Below are positions 1 to 6,629 of a DNA stretch of 16,876 nt, piece by piece (the stretch's first letter is position 1; every line of letters begins with the position of its first letter). The DNA is taken from NCBI GenBank assembly GCA_900548595.1, contig URLB01000032.1, forward strand, positions 1 to 16,876, read 5' to 3'. Below the pieces are notes generated by a model. It was not told the origin of the DNA. It saw only the letters and a list, made by a program, of their open reading frames with translations, and made no database searches. The translations under genes were made by a program, and so were the position numbers. Source of the stretch: an uncultured Eubacteriales bacterium (lineage in GTDB: Bacteria > Bacillota > Clostridia > Lachnospirales > Anaerotignaceae).

Positions 1-512
1 TAAACAATATCTCGTTTGAATCTACAGCCGGGGCATTTGCCGCCGATGTAGGAGATTATACAGTTGAGTTTGAGCCTACCGCTACTTCCCTTGAACAGCA
101 AGGTATCGGACATGTAACGGCGTCTCTCGGAACGGAATCGGGATTTGTGCCTTATACTGTTTACATGGCGACTTCCGACTATATAAATAACAATCCCGAT
201 ATAATCCAGAAATTTACTAATGCAATTTACAAAGGTCAGCTTTGGGTAGAAAGTCATACTTCATCTGAAATTGCAGAACTTATACAGCCGTATTTCCCCG
301 AAAATGACGTTGAAGCGCTTACAGGCATAGTTGAAAGATACAAGTCTCAGGATACTTGGAAAAAAGATCCTGTATACAGTGAAGAAAGTCTCAATCTTTT
401 TGAGGATATAATGGAAGAAGGCGGAGAGCTTTCCAAACGTGTTGAATTTGATGAATTTGTCGACAACAGTTTTGCCGAAAAAGCTGTTTCCGAAGTAAGT
501 ATTAACGAATAA
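1..512 (+). CDS. ABC transporter substrate-binding protein, NMT1/SsuA-like (3' part only)
   Basis: The reading frame is open from base 3 and ends at TAA 510-512, giving about 169 residues of a protein whose start lies outside the window. The visible part begins NNISFESTAG and contains GIGHVTASLGTESGFVPY followed by VYMATSDYINNNPDIIQKF. This is the pattern of the second lobe of periplasmic-binding-protein-like II domains in the NMT1/THI5/SsuA group: a segment reporting a ligand-dependent lobe, then a helix in which the next residues 'keep on' as in other nitrate, sulfonate and thiamine-precursor binding proteins. Such proteins are lipoproteins outside the membrane in Gram-positives and deliver ligand to an ABC permease. 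The ligand cannot be told from this fragment. The tail is acidic (EDIMEEGGELSKRVEFDEFVD). Permease and ATPase genes are presumably upstream, outside the window. Family assignment is fairly sure; the substrate is unknown. Confidence 0.72.
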   Translation, partial: NNISFESTAGAFAADVGDYTVEFEPTATSLEQQGIGHVTASLGTESGFVPYTVYMATSDYINNNPDIIQKFTNAIYKGQLWVESHTSSEIAELIQPYFPENDVEALTGIVERYKSQDTWKKDPVYSEESLNLFEDIMEEGGELSKRVEFDEFVDNSFAEKAVSEVSINE

Positions 513-514
513 TA

Positions 515-555
515 AAAAAACAGTGATGAATTTTACTTTCATCACTGTTTTTTTA
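515..555. terminator. Bidirectional intrinsic terminator between the binding-protein gene and the Nudix gene
   Basis: A 16-bp perfect stem pairs 515-530 with 538-553 around a 7-nt loop. The outer pairs are an A-run on one side and a T-run on the other, so it works for both converging genes. The Nudix stop codon (542-544, TGA on the minus strand) lies inside the stem. Confidence 0.9.
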
Positions 556-967
556 TTTCGTTAAAAGCTGACTTTATATCTTTTATTATCCATGGAGGAA
601 GTTTCATCTCTTCCGCCTCTTTAAGAGTCAGCCAATAATAACTTTCATGTTCGTCGCTCAAGATAACGTTACCCGAACGATATGTACAGAGATATGTAAA
701 TATCGTCATGTGTACATGATTCTTTATTATATCAAATATACGTAATGGTTTTATAACCTTTACTTTAAGAGACGTTTCCTCATCGATTTCTCTTAAAAGC
801 CCCTCCATGCAGTTTTCATAAAAACGCACGCTTCCGCCCGGAAGGTCCCAAGGCTCATTTTTATTAAAATAACTGCTTTTGATTTCCTTTTCGCTCCTTC
901 TTAGAATCAGAGCTTTATCTCCCTTTATAATAAGCGCCTTAGCCGTTAAAGCAAAGCCGTACCTCAT
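542..967 (-). CDS. Nudix hydrolase
   Basis: A 141-residue protein, about the length of a single Nudix domain. The Nudix box G-x5-E-x7-REUxEExGU is read at residues 45-67: G45, E51, then REIDEE at 59-64, with the metal-binding glutamates E60, E63 and E64 all kept. The usual late glycine of the box is serine (S66). Family members hydrolyse nucleoside diphosphates linked to another moiety, such as oxidised dNTPs, ADP-ribose or NADH; the substrate cannot be assigned from the box alone. The preceding LPGG and a basic N-terminal strand (ILRRSEKE) are typical. The gene is last in the methyltransferase-hslO operon, 20 nt after hslO, with a weak GGGGGT ribosome binding site. Its last codons and stop form part of the shared terminator hairpin. 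A housekeeping role with the oxidative-stress chaperone Hsp33 is an inference from position only. Confidence 0.9.
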   Translation of the reverse strand: MRYGFALTAKALIIKGDKALILRRSEKEIKSSYFNKNEPWDLPGGSVRFYENCMEGLLREIDEETSLKVKVIKPLRIFDIIKNHVHMTIFTYLCTYRSGNVILSDEHESYYWLTLKEAEEMKLPPWIIKDIKSAFNEIKKQ

Positions 968-987
968 TAAAATACCCCCGATGAATA

Positions 988-1878
988 TTATTTTTTCTTT
1001 GCCTCATCAAGAAGCCTTTTAAGATCATTTTCATCAAAGTTATAAACCTTATTGCAAAAATGGCATGAAAGTTCCGCTTTTTTGTCCTCTTCAAGAAGCT
1101 GCTGCAAATCTTTCTCCCCTATTGCTAAAAGCGCTTTCTCTACTCGTTCTCTGCTGCATCCGCAAAAATATTCAGTCGGTATTTTATCAATTATCTTTAA
1201 GTCCATATCCCCGAGAATAAGATTAAGTATCGACTCCGGAGTATCTCCCATTGAAAGCAGTTCGGTAATGTAAGGTATTGTATTTATTCTGAATTCAAGC
1301 TTTGATATTATTTCCTCACTGACACCTGGCATAAGCTGGATAATAAAACCGCCGGCTTCTTTTATGGAAGTATCTTTGTCAACAAGTACTCCCAAAGCAA
1401 CCGCAGAAGCTACCTGCTCGCTTGTGGCATAATAATATGCTATATCTTCAGCTATTTCGCCGGAAATAAGTTCTGTTTTGCCAACATACGGCTCTTTAAG
1501 TCCCAGATCCTTTATAACTGTCAGAAAACCTTTTCCTACTGCTCCGCCTACATCAAGTTTTTCGGGCGATTTAGGCGGTATATCTACATGAGGATTAAAG
1601 ACATATCCTTTTACCCGTCCTTTGCAGTCGGCTGTTACCAATTCTCCTTCAAGAGGTCCGTCTCCTTTTATCTGAAGAGTTACCAAATCATCTTCGTTTT
1701 TAAGCATTACGCCCATCATTGCTCCTGCCGTAAGCAGTCTGCCCAGAGCCGCTGACGCCACAGGCGTAGTGTCATGTAATTCTCTTGCTTTCTGTACAGT
1801 ATCCTTTGTTGTAGCCGCAAAGGCTCTTATACTGTCATTGGCTGCTGTTGCCCTAAGTATATAGTCTCCCATTTTCAT
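988..1878 (-). CDS. hslO: Hsp33 redox-regulated molecular chaperone
   Basis: Hsp33 is a cytoplasmic holdase. It is inactive when reduced with zinc bound, and it is switched on by disulfide formation and unfolding of its C-terminal domain during oxidative stress. The four zinc cysteines are present in the expected CxC...CxxC order at residues 239, 241, 272 and 275 (FCGCSRER and SCHFCNK). The N-terminal core carries the family's LGRLLTAGAMMG and LQIKGDGPLEGE segments. At 296 residues it is normal length (about 290). The first ATG overlaps the methyltransferase stop as ATGA, but the AAGGAG at 1881-1886 sits only 2 nt from it and 8 nt from the third codon (ATG 1870-1872), so translation may start there and give 294 residues. 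It is translationally coupled to the methyltransferase gene and followed by the Nudix gene. Confidence 0.96.
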   Translation of the reverse strand: MKMGDYILRATAANDSIRAFAATTKDTVQKARELHDTTPVASAALGRLLTAGAMMGVMLKNEDDLVTLQIKGDGPLEGELVTADCKGRVKGYVFNPHVDIPPKSPEKLDVGGAVGKGFLTVIKDLGLKEPYVGKTELISGEIAEDIAYYYATSEQVASAVALGVLVDKDTSIKEAGGFIIQLMPGVSEEIISKLEFRINTIPYITELLSMGDTPESILNLILGDMDLKIIDKIPTEYFCGCSRERVEKALLAIGEKDLQQLLEEDKKAELSCHFCNKVYNFDENDLKRLLDEAKKK

Positions 1879-2636
1879 TTCTCCTTTTTAAGCACTTCTC
1901 TTGCCACCACATATATACGTTCGCTGTCATCTCTTACAGGCTCAAAAGTAAACGCATCATAGGCGGCCTCAAATTTCATTCCGCTGTTTTTTATAAATTT
2001 CTTAATTTCATCAAGACTGTATGCTCTTTCGTAATGTTCTTCCTGAGTTCTGTCATATGTACCGCCGCTGTTTTTTACGAAGAAATTAAGATAATATTCG
2101 TTTATCCTTTCTTCTTCATCGTAATAATTTTCCCATATATAAACAGCGTCGTCATCAACCTCTGAAAATGTGTTTTCACCGTAAATATTTTTAAATTTAT
2201 ATTCGGTATTAAGGTCGAATACAAAAATTCCCCCGGGATGCAGGTAATTATTAACAAGATTAAAAACCTGCTGCATATCTTCGTCCTCGGTGATATAGTT
2301 AAGGCTGTCGCACAAAGAAATTATGGAGTTTACGGTTCCGTACAGCTCGAACTCTCTCATATCCTGCAACAGAAAAAGCACGTCCAGACCCTGTACAGAC
2401 GCCTTATTCTTTGCTTCCGAAAGCATATCCGCGGAAAGATCTATACCTATCATATCTCTTCCGTTTTCAGCCAAACGCAGTGTTATATTTCCCGTACCGC
2501 AGCCAAGCTCGCACACTATTTTAGGATCTATATTAAACTTTTTCCATATTTCCTCTACATACTCCACCCATCTGTCATAGTCGACATCGCTCATAAACAT
2601 ATCGTATACAGATGCAAAGCTTTCATATGCGCCCAT
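1875..2636 (-). CDS. Class I SAM-dependent methyltransferase, YqeM-like
   Basis: A 253-residue Rossmann-fold methyltransferase. Motif I is ELGCGTGN at residues 43-50, the acidic residue binding the SAM ribose is D66 (MIGIDLS), a second acidic motif is QDMREF at 91-96, and a post-motif segment SLCDSLNYI is at 107-115. The opening YESFASVYDMFMSDVDYDRWVEY closely resembles the start of Bacillus YqeM proteins, a conserved family of unproven substrate. The start ATG at 2634-2636 has a modest GGTGA site upstream. It is the first gene of the operon, read from the promoter at 2697-2725, and overlaps hslO by the sequence ATGA. Substrate (RNA, protein or small molecule) cannot be inferred. Confidence 0.9.
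   Translation of the reverse strand: MGAYESFASVYDMFMSDVDYDRWVEYVEEIWKKFNIDPKIVCELGCGTGNITLRLAENGRDMIGIDLSADMLSEAKNKASVQGLDVLFLLQDMREFELYGTVNSIISLCDSLNYITEDEDMQQVFNLVNNYLHPGGIFVFDLNTEYKFKNIYGENTFSEVDDDAVYIWENYYDEEERINEYYLNFFVKNSGGTYDRTQEEHYERAYSLDEIKKFIKNSGMKFEAAYDAFTFEPVRDDSERIYVVAREVLKKEK
1881..1886 (-). promoter_or_regulatory. Ribosome binding site that decides the hslO start
   Basis: AAGGAG on the minus strand lies 2 nt before the first in-frame ATG (1878) and 8 nt before the second (1872). Normal spacing favours the second; the ATGA overlap with the upstream stop (TGA 1875-1877) favours re-initiation at the first. Confidence 0.6.
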
Positions 2637-2696
2637 AATATCACCGTTTCTTTATCTAAATACATTAATTTCAGCAGACACATTCACAATTAAATA

Positions 2697-2725
2697 ATTA
2701 TACGTAATTTACAGATTATTTTCAA
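2697..2725 (-). promoter_or_regulatory. Sigma-A type promoter of the methyltransferase-hslO-Nudix operon
   Basis: On the minus strand TTGAAA (2720-2725), a 17-nt spacer and a perfect TATAAT (2697-2702). Transcription would begin near 2690, leaving a 5' leader of about 54 nt before the methyltransferase ATG. This is close to the best promoter in the window. Confidence 0.75.
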
Positions 2726-2734
2726 CATAATTTA

Positions 2735-2938
2735 TCAATTTTCTTTCGTCTTATTCTTTCTCATTCTTCCCGAAAGCTTACCACCCATGGCTCCGCTTTC
2801 TCTGGATGTTAAACTTTTCCATCCGTTTTTTTCGATTTTTTCTTTCAGTCCGAGTTCCTCCGCTATTTCTAATTTTAATCTTCCAACCTCAGTTGTCAGG
2901 TCAAACAAAGGTTTATCTTTCTTTTTATCTGTTTTCAT
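2735..2938 (-). CDS. Small acid-soluble spore protein, alpha/beta type
   Basis: A 67-residue, lysine-rich protein. KLEIAEELGL (residues 22-31) fits the alpha/beta SASP signature K-x-E-[IV]-A-x-[DE]-hydrophobic-G-hydrophobic exactly; this is also the site where the germination protease GPR cleaves. The second conserved block follows as LTSRESGAMGGKLSGRM (43-59), matching the family's LTSR-x-x-G-x-x-GG core. These proteins coat DNA in the dormant spore and shield it from UV and heat. The ribosome binding site GGGAGTG at 2946-2952 supports the start. It stands alone. A forespore (sigma-G) promoter is expected; the element CATTATA (minus strand, 3029-3035) fits a sigma-G -10, but I see no clear -35. 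The extra lysine-rich N- and C-termini (KKKDK, RKNKTKEN) and the missing C-terminal hydrophobic tail make it somewhat divergent. Confidence 0.85.
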   Translation of the reverse strand: MKTDKKKDKPLFDLTTEVGRLKLEIAEELGLKEKIEKNGWKSLTSRESGAMGGKLSGRMRKNKTKEN

Positions 2939-3021
2939 AAATAAACACTCCCAAATTTATTTTTATTTATACTAGTATTTACACATAATTGCATATTTAT
3001 AAGCTGTAAACTTCAAATTTA

Positions 3022-3050
3022 TTGACAGTATAATGTTTTGGTGATAGTAT
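3022..3050 (+). promoter_or_regulatory. Candidate sigma-A promoter of the asd-dapA-dapB operon
   Basis: TTGACA at 3022-3027 is perfect, followed by a 17-nt spacer and TAGTAT at 3045-3050 (4 of 6). A perfect TATAAT at 3029-3034 also lies here but lacks a good -35. Use of 3022-3050 would place the start near 3057 and give a leader of about 270 nt. A second, weaker possibility is TTGTTA (3274-3279), 17 nt, TATAAA (3297-3302), which would leave almost no leader. Confidence 0.5.
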
Positions 3051-3071
3051 ATAAAACAAAATTTAAAATAG

Positions 3072-3235
3072 CTTATTTTATATTTAATATATAATGAAAT
3101 AAGAGGTTAAAACAAAACTGTATTTCTGCTTTTACACTGCTGTTTTTGCCTTTTACAAGGCTTATCCGCTTATATGTGAAAAGCCTGCATAAATAAAAAT
3201 ACATTCGACAATATAGTTTTCAGACATGTATTTTT
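3072..3235 (+). promoter_or_regulatory. Structured asd leader with competing hairpins
   Basis: Between promoter and asd there are several possible stems: CTTATTT 3072-3078 with AAATAAG 3097-3103; GCCTT 3148-3152 with AAGGC 3157-3161; AGGCTT 3158-3163 with AAGCCT 3181-3186; and AAAAATACAT 3195-3204 with ATGTATTTTT 3226-3235. The second and third share bases 3158-3161 and exclude each other, and the last ends in a T-run. It lacks the conserved blocks of the lysine riboswitch. Regulatory role is inference from layout. Confidence 0.3.
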
Positions 3236-3325
3236 CTCTATTTTCAGTTATAATTTAAATATCTGATTTACATTTGTTAATCAATTCTAAAAAATGTATA
3301 AATAACATAAAAGGGAGTGTTCTTG

Positions 3326-4321
3326 ATGAAAAAAGTAAATCTTGCTGTTGTAGGAGCAACAGGTATGGTCGGCAGGACATTTTTAAAAGTGCTTAAAGAA
3401 AGAAATTTTCCTATTGAAAACCTTTATCTTATGGCGTCAAAACGTTCAGCCGGAACAAAAGTCGAATATGACGGCAAAGAATATACAGTGGAGGAACTTA
3501 CCGAACATTCCTTCGATAAGCCGATAGATATAGCGCTGTTTTCGGCAGGCGGCTCTACAAGTGAAAAATATGCACCTATAGCTGCCGAGCACGGAGTCAT
3601 AGTTGTTGATAATTCAGCTCAATGGAGACAGGATCCCAAGGTTCCTCTTATCGTCCCCGAATGTAACCCCGAGGATATTGCATGGAACAGCGGAATAATC
3701 GCAAATCCAAACTGCTCTACAATACAGGCTATGGCAGTTCTTAAACCTCTTGACGATAAATATAAAATCAAACGTGTCGTTTACTCTACATATCAGGCTG
3801 TATCGGGAGCAGGCGTTGCAGGCTGGAATGACCTCGAAAACGGTCTTAAAGGTGAAGAACCTAAGAAATTCCCTCATCAGATAGCCGGAAACTGCCTCCC
3901 TCATATAGATGTTTTCCTTGATAACGGATATACAAAAGAGGAAATGAAGATGGTATGGGAAACAAGAAAAATCCTTCATCACCCCGATTTAAAGGTTACT
4001 GCTACAACCGTTCGAGTTCCCGTATTCAACAGCCATTCCGAAGCCATCAATATAGAGTTTGAAAACCCTGTTGACGTTGATGAAGCTCGCAAAATTCTTG
4101 CGGAAGCCCCCGGAGTTGTTGTTGTGGATAACCCTGCAAATAACGAGTATCCCCTTGCCCTTGATGCGGCCGGAACAGACAGCGTTTATGTAGGAAGAAT
4201 AAGAAAAGACGAGAGTGTTGACAACGGCTTAAACCTTTGGGTAGTTGCCGATAATATCAGAAAAGGCGCGGCTACAAACGCAGTACAGATAGCTGAAATA
4301 CTTATTGATTCAATCAAATAA
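3326..4321 (+). CDS. asd: Aspartate-semialdehyde dehydrogenase
   Basis: Reduces aspartyl-4-phosphate to aspartate-4-semialdehyde with NADPH, the branch step towards lysine/diaminopimelate, threonine and methionine. The N-terminal NADP loop is GATGMVGRTF (residues 10-19). The nucleophile is C130 in NPNCST; the active-site glutamine is Q157 in STYQAVSGAG; R230 (VRVP) and the general base H237 (NSHSEA) are in place. I start it at ATG 3326, giving 331 residues: AAGGGAG at 3311-3317 is 8 nt upstream. The frame is open to an earlier GTG at 3317, but that falls in the ribosome binding site. It is the first gene of an operon with dapA (42 nt later) and dapB. Aspartokinase is not in the window. Confidence 0.97.
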   Translation: MKKVNLAVVGATGMVGRTFLKVLKERNFPIENLYLMASKRSAGTKVEYDGKEYTVEELTEHSFDKPIDIALFSAGGSTSEKYAPIAAEHGVIVVDNSAQWRQDPKVPLIVPECNPEDIAWNSGIIANPNCSTIQAMAVLKPLDDKYKIKRVVYSTYQAVSGAGVAGWNDLENGLKGEEPKKFPHQIAGNCLPHIDVFLDNGYTKEEMKMVWETRKILHHPDLKVTATTVRVPVFNSHSEAINIEFENPVDVDEARKILAEAPGVVVVDNPANNEYPLALDAAGTDSVYVGRIRKDESVDNGLNLWVVADNIRKGAATNAVQIAEILIDSIK

Positions 4322-4363
4322 TTCTCTGTCGGTAACAAATATACAGACTTGGAGGTAATAAAT

Positions 4364-5248
4364 ATGTCTATATTCACAGGTTCATGTGTTGCGCTTGTTA
4401 CACCGTTTAATGATGACGGTTCAATAAATTTCGATAAATTTATCGAGCTTTTGGACTATCATCTGGAGCATAAAACAGACGCTGTATTAATATGCGGTAC
4501 AACAGGCGAAGCTTCTACAATTGACGATAAAGATCAAATCGAATGTGTTAGACTTGCGGCAAAACATATAAATAAAAGAATGCCGGTTATCGCAGGCGCC
4601 GGAAGCAATGATACCGCTCATGCCGTAAGTCTTGCAAAAGAATCGGCAAAAGCAGGCGCCGACGGACTTTTAATTGTAACTCCGTACTACAATAAAACGT
4701 CCCAGAAAGGTCTTATAGCACACTATACGGCTATTGCGGAAGCCGTTAATATTCCGATAATTCTTTATAATGTACCCGGAAGAACAGGAATGAAAATAGC
4801 TCCCGAAACATGTGCCGAACTTTCAAAAATTCCGAATATTGTTGCCGTAAAAGACGCTACGGGCGACATATCCTCAGTAGCTAAAACAGCGGCTTTATGT
4901 GGTTCTTCTTTTGATATTTATTCGGGAAACGACGATCAGACTCTTCCGATACTTTCTCTTGGAGGAAAAGGTGTAATTTCAGTTACGGCTAATATAATTC
5001 CCGATGAAATGCATGATATATGCGAAGCCTATTTCAACGGTAATCATGACAAAGCCCGTCAAATACAGTTGGATATTCTCGGTATTTTTGACGCTATGTT
5101 CTGCGATGTAAATCCTATGCCGGTTAAAGAAGCGATGAATATACTCGGCTATGGCGTAGGTCCATGCAAACTTCCGTTAGTAGGTATAAGCGAAGAGCAT
5201 ATCGGATATGTAAAAAGTGAACTTAAAAAATTCGGTCTTTTAAAATGA
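4364..5248 (+). CDS. dapA: 4-hydroxy-tetrahydrodipicolinate synthase
   Basis: Condenses pyruvate with aspartate semialdehyde, the committed step to diaminopimelate and lysine, and in spore formers also to dipicolinate. It is a 294-residue class I aldolase barrel, normal length. The Schiff-base lysine is K163 (VAVKDATGD). The catalytic triad is present as T47 (GTTGEAST), Y109 (PYYNKTSQ) and Y135 (LYNVPGRTG), and R140 of the same motif binds the substrate carboxylate. The start ATG 4364 has a consensus GGAGGT at 4351-4356 with 7 nt spacing; an upstream in-frame TTG at 4349 overlaps that site and is not used. dapB begins 10 nt after its stop, and the dapB ribosome binding site overlaps the dapA TGA. 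Confidence 0.97.
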   Translation: MSIFTGSCVALVTPFNDDGSINFDKFIELLDYHLEHKTDAVLICGTTGEASTIDDKDQIECVRLAAKHINKRMPVIAGAGSNDTAHAVSLAKESAKAGADGLLIVTPYYNKTSQKGLIAHYTAIAEAVNIPIILYNVPGRTGMKIAPETCAELSKIPNIVAVKDATGDISSVAKTAALCGSSFDIYSGNDDQTLPILSLGGKGVISVTANIIPDEMHDICEAYFNGNHDKARQIQLDILGIFDAMFCDVNPMPVKEAMNILGYGVGPCKLPLVGISEEHIGYVKSELKKFGLLK

Positions 5249-5258
5249 GGTAATTAAT

Positions 5259-6023
5259 ATGATAAAAGTTATAATGCATGGTTGTTGTGGGAAAATGGGA
5301 AAAGTAGTGTGTCAGCTTGTAAATGACGATCCCGACTGCGAACTTGTTGCGGGAATAGACCCCTTTGGTGAAAACGCTGATTTTCCTGTTTTTAAATCTG
5401 TATTCGACTGTGATGTGGATGCCGATGTTATAATAGATTTTTCAACTGCGTCCGCTGTTCCCACTCTTCTTGAGTATGCTGAAAAAAAACAGATACCCGT
5501 TGTTTTATGCACAACAGGCTTCTCGGACGAATTGAACGAGCAAGTTATAAGTACATCTAAAAATGTTGCGGTATTAAAAAGCGCAAATATGTCCGTAGGT
5601 GTAAATCTTTTGTTCTCTCTTGTACAAAAGGCGGCTCTCGCTCTCGCCGACTCGGGATTTGACATTGAAATTGTCGAGAAACACCATAATCAGAAAATCG
5701 ACGCACCAAGCGGAACCGCTCTTGCAATTGCCGATGCGATAAACGAAGTGTGTCAAAATAAATACGAATATGTATACGACCGTTCACAGAAACGAGAAAA
5801 ACGTGATAAAAACGAACTCGGCATACATGCTGTCAGAGGCGGAAGTATAGTCGGAGACCACGATGTTATTTTTGCAGGAAAAGATGAAATAATAGAAATA
5901 AACCACCATGCGGCTTCAAAGGAAATATTTGCTGTCGGTGCGGTAAAAGCCGCAAAATACCTTTCAGGCTGTAAAGCGGGATTTTATACAATGAAAGATG
6001 TCCTTAAAGACATTCTTGGATAA
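5259..6023 (+). CDS. dapB: 4-hydroxy-tetrahydrodipicolinate reductase
   Basis: Reduces the DapA product with NAD(P)H to tetrahydrodipicolinate. A 254-residue protein with the nucleotide-binding loop MHGCCGKMGK (glycines at 8, 11, 14), CTTGFS at 84-89, and the catalytic EKHHNQKIDAPSGTA block at 140-154: H142/H143 and K146 are the family's catalytic residues. GIHAVRGG at 188-195 is the second conserved substrate-side motif. The GAGGT ribosome binding site at 5247-5251 overlaps the dapA stop codon, so the two are probably translationally coupled. A strong terminator follows 30 nt after the stop. It lies at the end of the three-gene operon. Confidence 0.97.
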   Translation: MIKVIMHGCCGKMGKVVCQLVNDDPDCELVAGIDPFGENADFPVFKSVFDCDVDADVIIDFSTASAVPTLLEYAEKKQIPVVLCTTGFSDELNEQVISTSKNVAVLKSANMSVGVNLLFSLVQKAALALADSGFDIEIVEKHHNQKIDAPSGTALAIADAINEVCQNKYEYVYDRSQKREKRDKNELGIHAVRGGSIVGDHDVIFAGKDEIIEINHHAASKEIFAVGAVKAAKYLSGCKAGFYTMKDVLKDILG

Positions 6024-6052
6024 AATATATTTTCTTAATATTACACATAGCA

Positions 6053-6090
6053 AAAAACCGACTTATTTTAATTATAAGTCGGTTTTTCTT
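6053..6090. terminator. Terminator after dapB, also usable by dut
   Basis: A 14-bp perfect stem (6053-6066 with 6074-6087), 7-nt loop, then TTTTTCTT for the plus strand. The mirror-image A-run gives TTTTTT on the minus strand, so transcription from the dut side can also stop here. Between this and dut lies only AT-rich DNA with a weak AU hairpin (6137-6143 with 6159-6165). Confidence 0.9.
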
Positions 6091-6182
6091 GTTTCTATTA
6101 AAATACAATAAAAATAAATTCAGCTCTAAATCGCATACTGTTTTTATTATATTATAATAAACAGTCCATATTATAAATATTT

Positions 6183-6629
6183 TTATATTCCAGAATGTCC
6201 GAATCCGCCGTCGGCACGTTTAGTTTCATCCAGATTCTCACATTCCGTCCACTCTATTTTTTCATATTTGTTTATTACCATTTGTGCAATGCGGTCTCCT
6301 CTTTTTATAAGAAAACCTGTAACTCCATGGTTTATCAATATAACGCCTATTTCTCCTCTATAGTCGGAATCAACGGTTCCCGGCGTATTAACCAGTGTAA
6401 TGCCGTTTTTCAGTGCAAGTCCGCTTCTCGGTCTTATCTGCGCCTCATATCCTTCGGGCAAAGCTATTTTTATTCCCGTGGGAATAAGCTTTATTTCGCC
6501 TCTTCTAACCAATATATCTTCGTGTATATTGGCATATAAATCCATTCCTGCCGCACCTTCCGACATATACTGCGGAAGAGGTAAATCCTTAGCGTCATCA
6601 GTCCTTGTTATATAAAAGTTTTTTTCCAT
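6183..6629 (-). CDS. dut: dUTP diphosphatase (trimeric dUTPase)
   Basis: Hydrolyses dUTP to dUMP, keeping uracil out of DNA and supplying the thymidylate precursor. All five conserved motifs are present in 148 residues: AAGMDLYAN (26-34), RPRSGLALKNG (66-76), NTPGTVDSDYRGEI (81-94, with the catalytic aspartate D87), KRGDRIAQMVI (109-119) and the flexible C-terminal arm RADGGFGHSG (138-147). The ATG at 6627-6629 lies within the end of the upstream M16 peptidase gene, overlapping it by 32 nt; an AGGGGA about 10 nt upstream serves as ribosome binding site. It is thus co-transcribed with the peptidase and probably depends on its translation. Confidence 0.97.
   Translation of the reverse strand: MEKNFYITRTDDAKDLPLPQYMSEGAAGMDLYANIHEDILVRRGEIKLIPTGIKIALPEGYEAQIRPRSGLALKNGITLVNTPGTVDSDYRGEIGVILINHGVTGFLIKRGDRIAQMVINKYEKIEWTECENLDETKRADGGFGHSGI

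Noticed and set aside
3167..3227. Possible 21-codon minus-strand ORF in the asd leader
   Set aside because: Weak ribosome binding site, no recognisable product, and it lies within the hairpin region; chance is more likely.
3060..3325. Lysine riboswitch (L box) before asd
   Set aside because: Length and gene context fit, but the conserved L-box blocks (such as AGAGGNGC near the start and the GCCGAAG segment) are not there.
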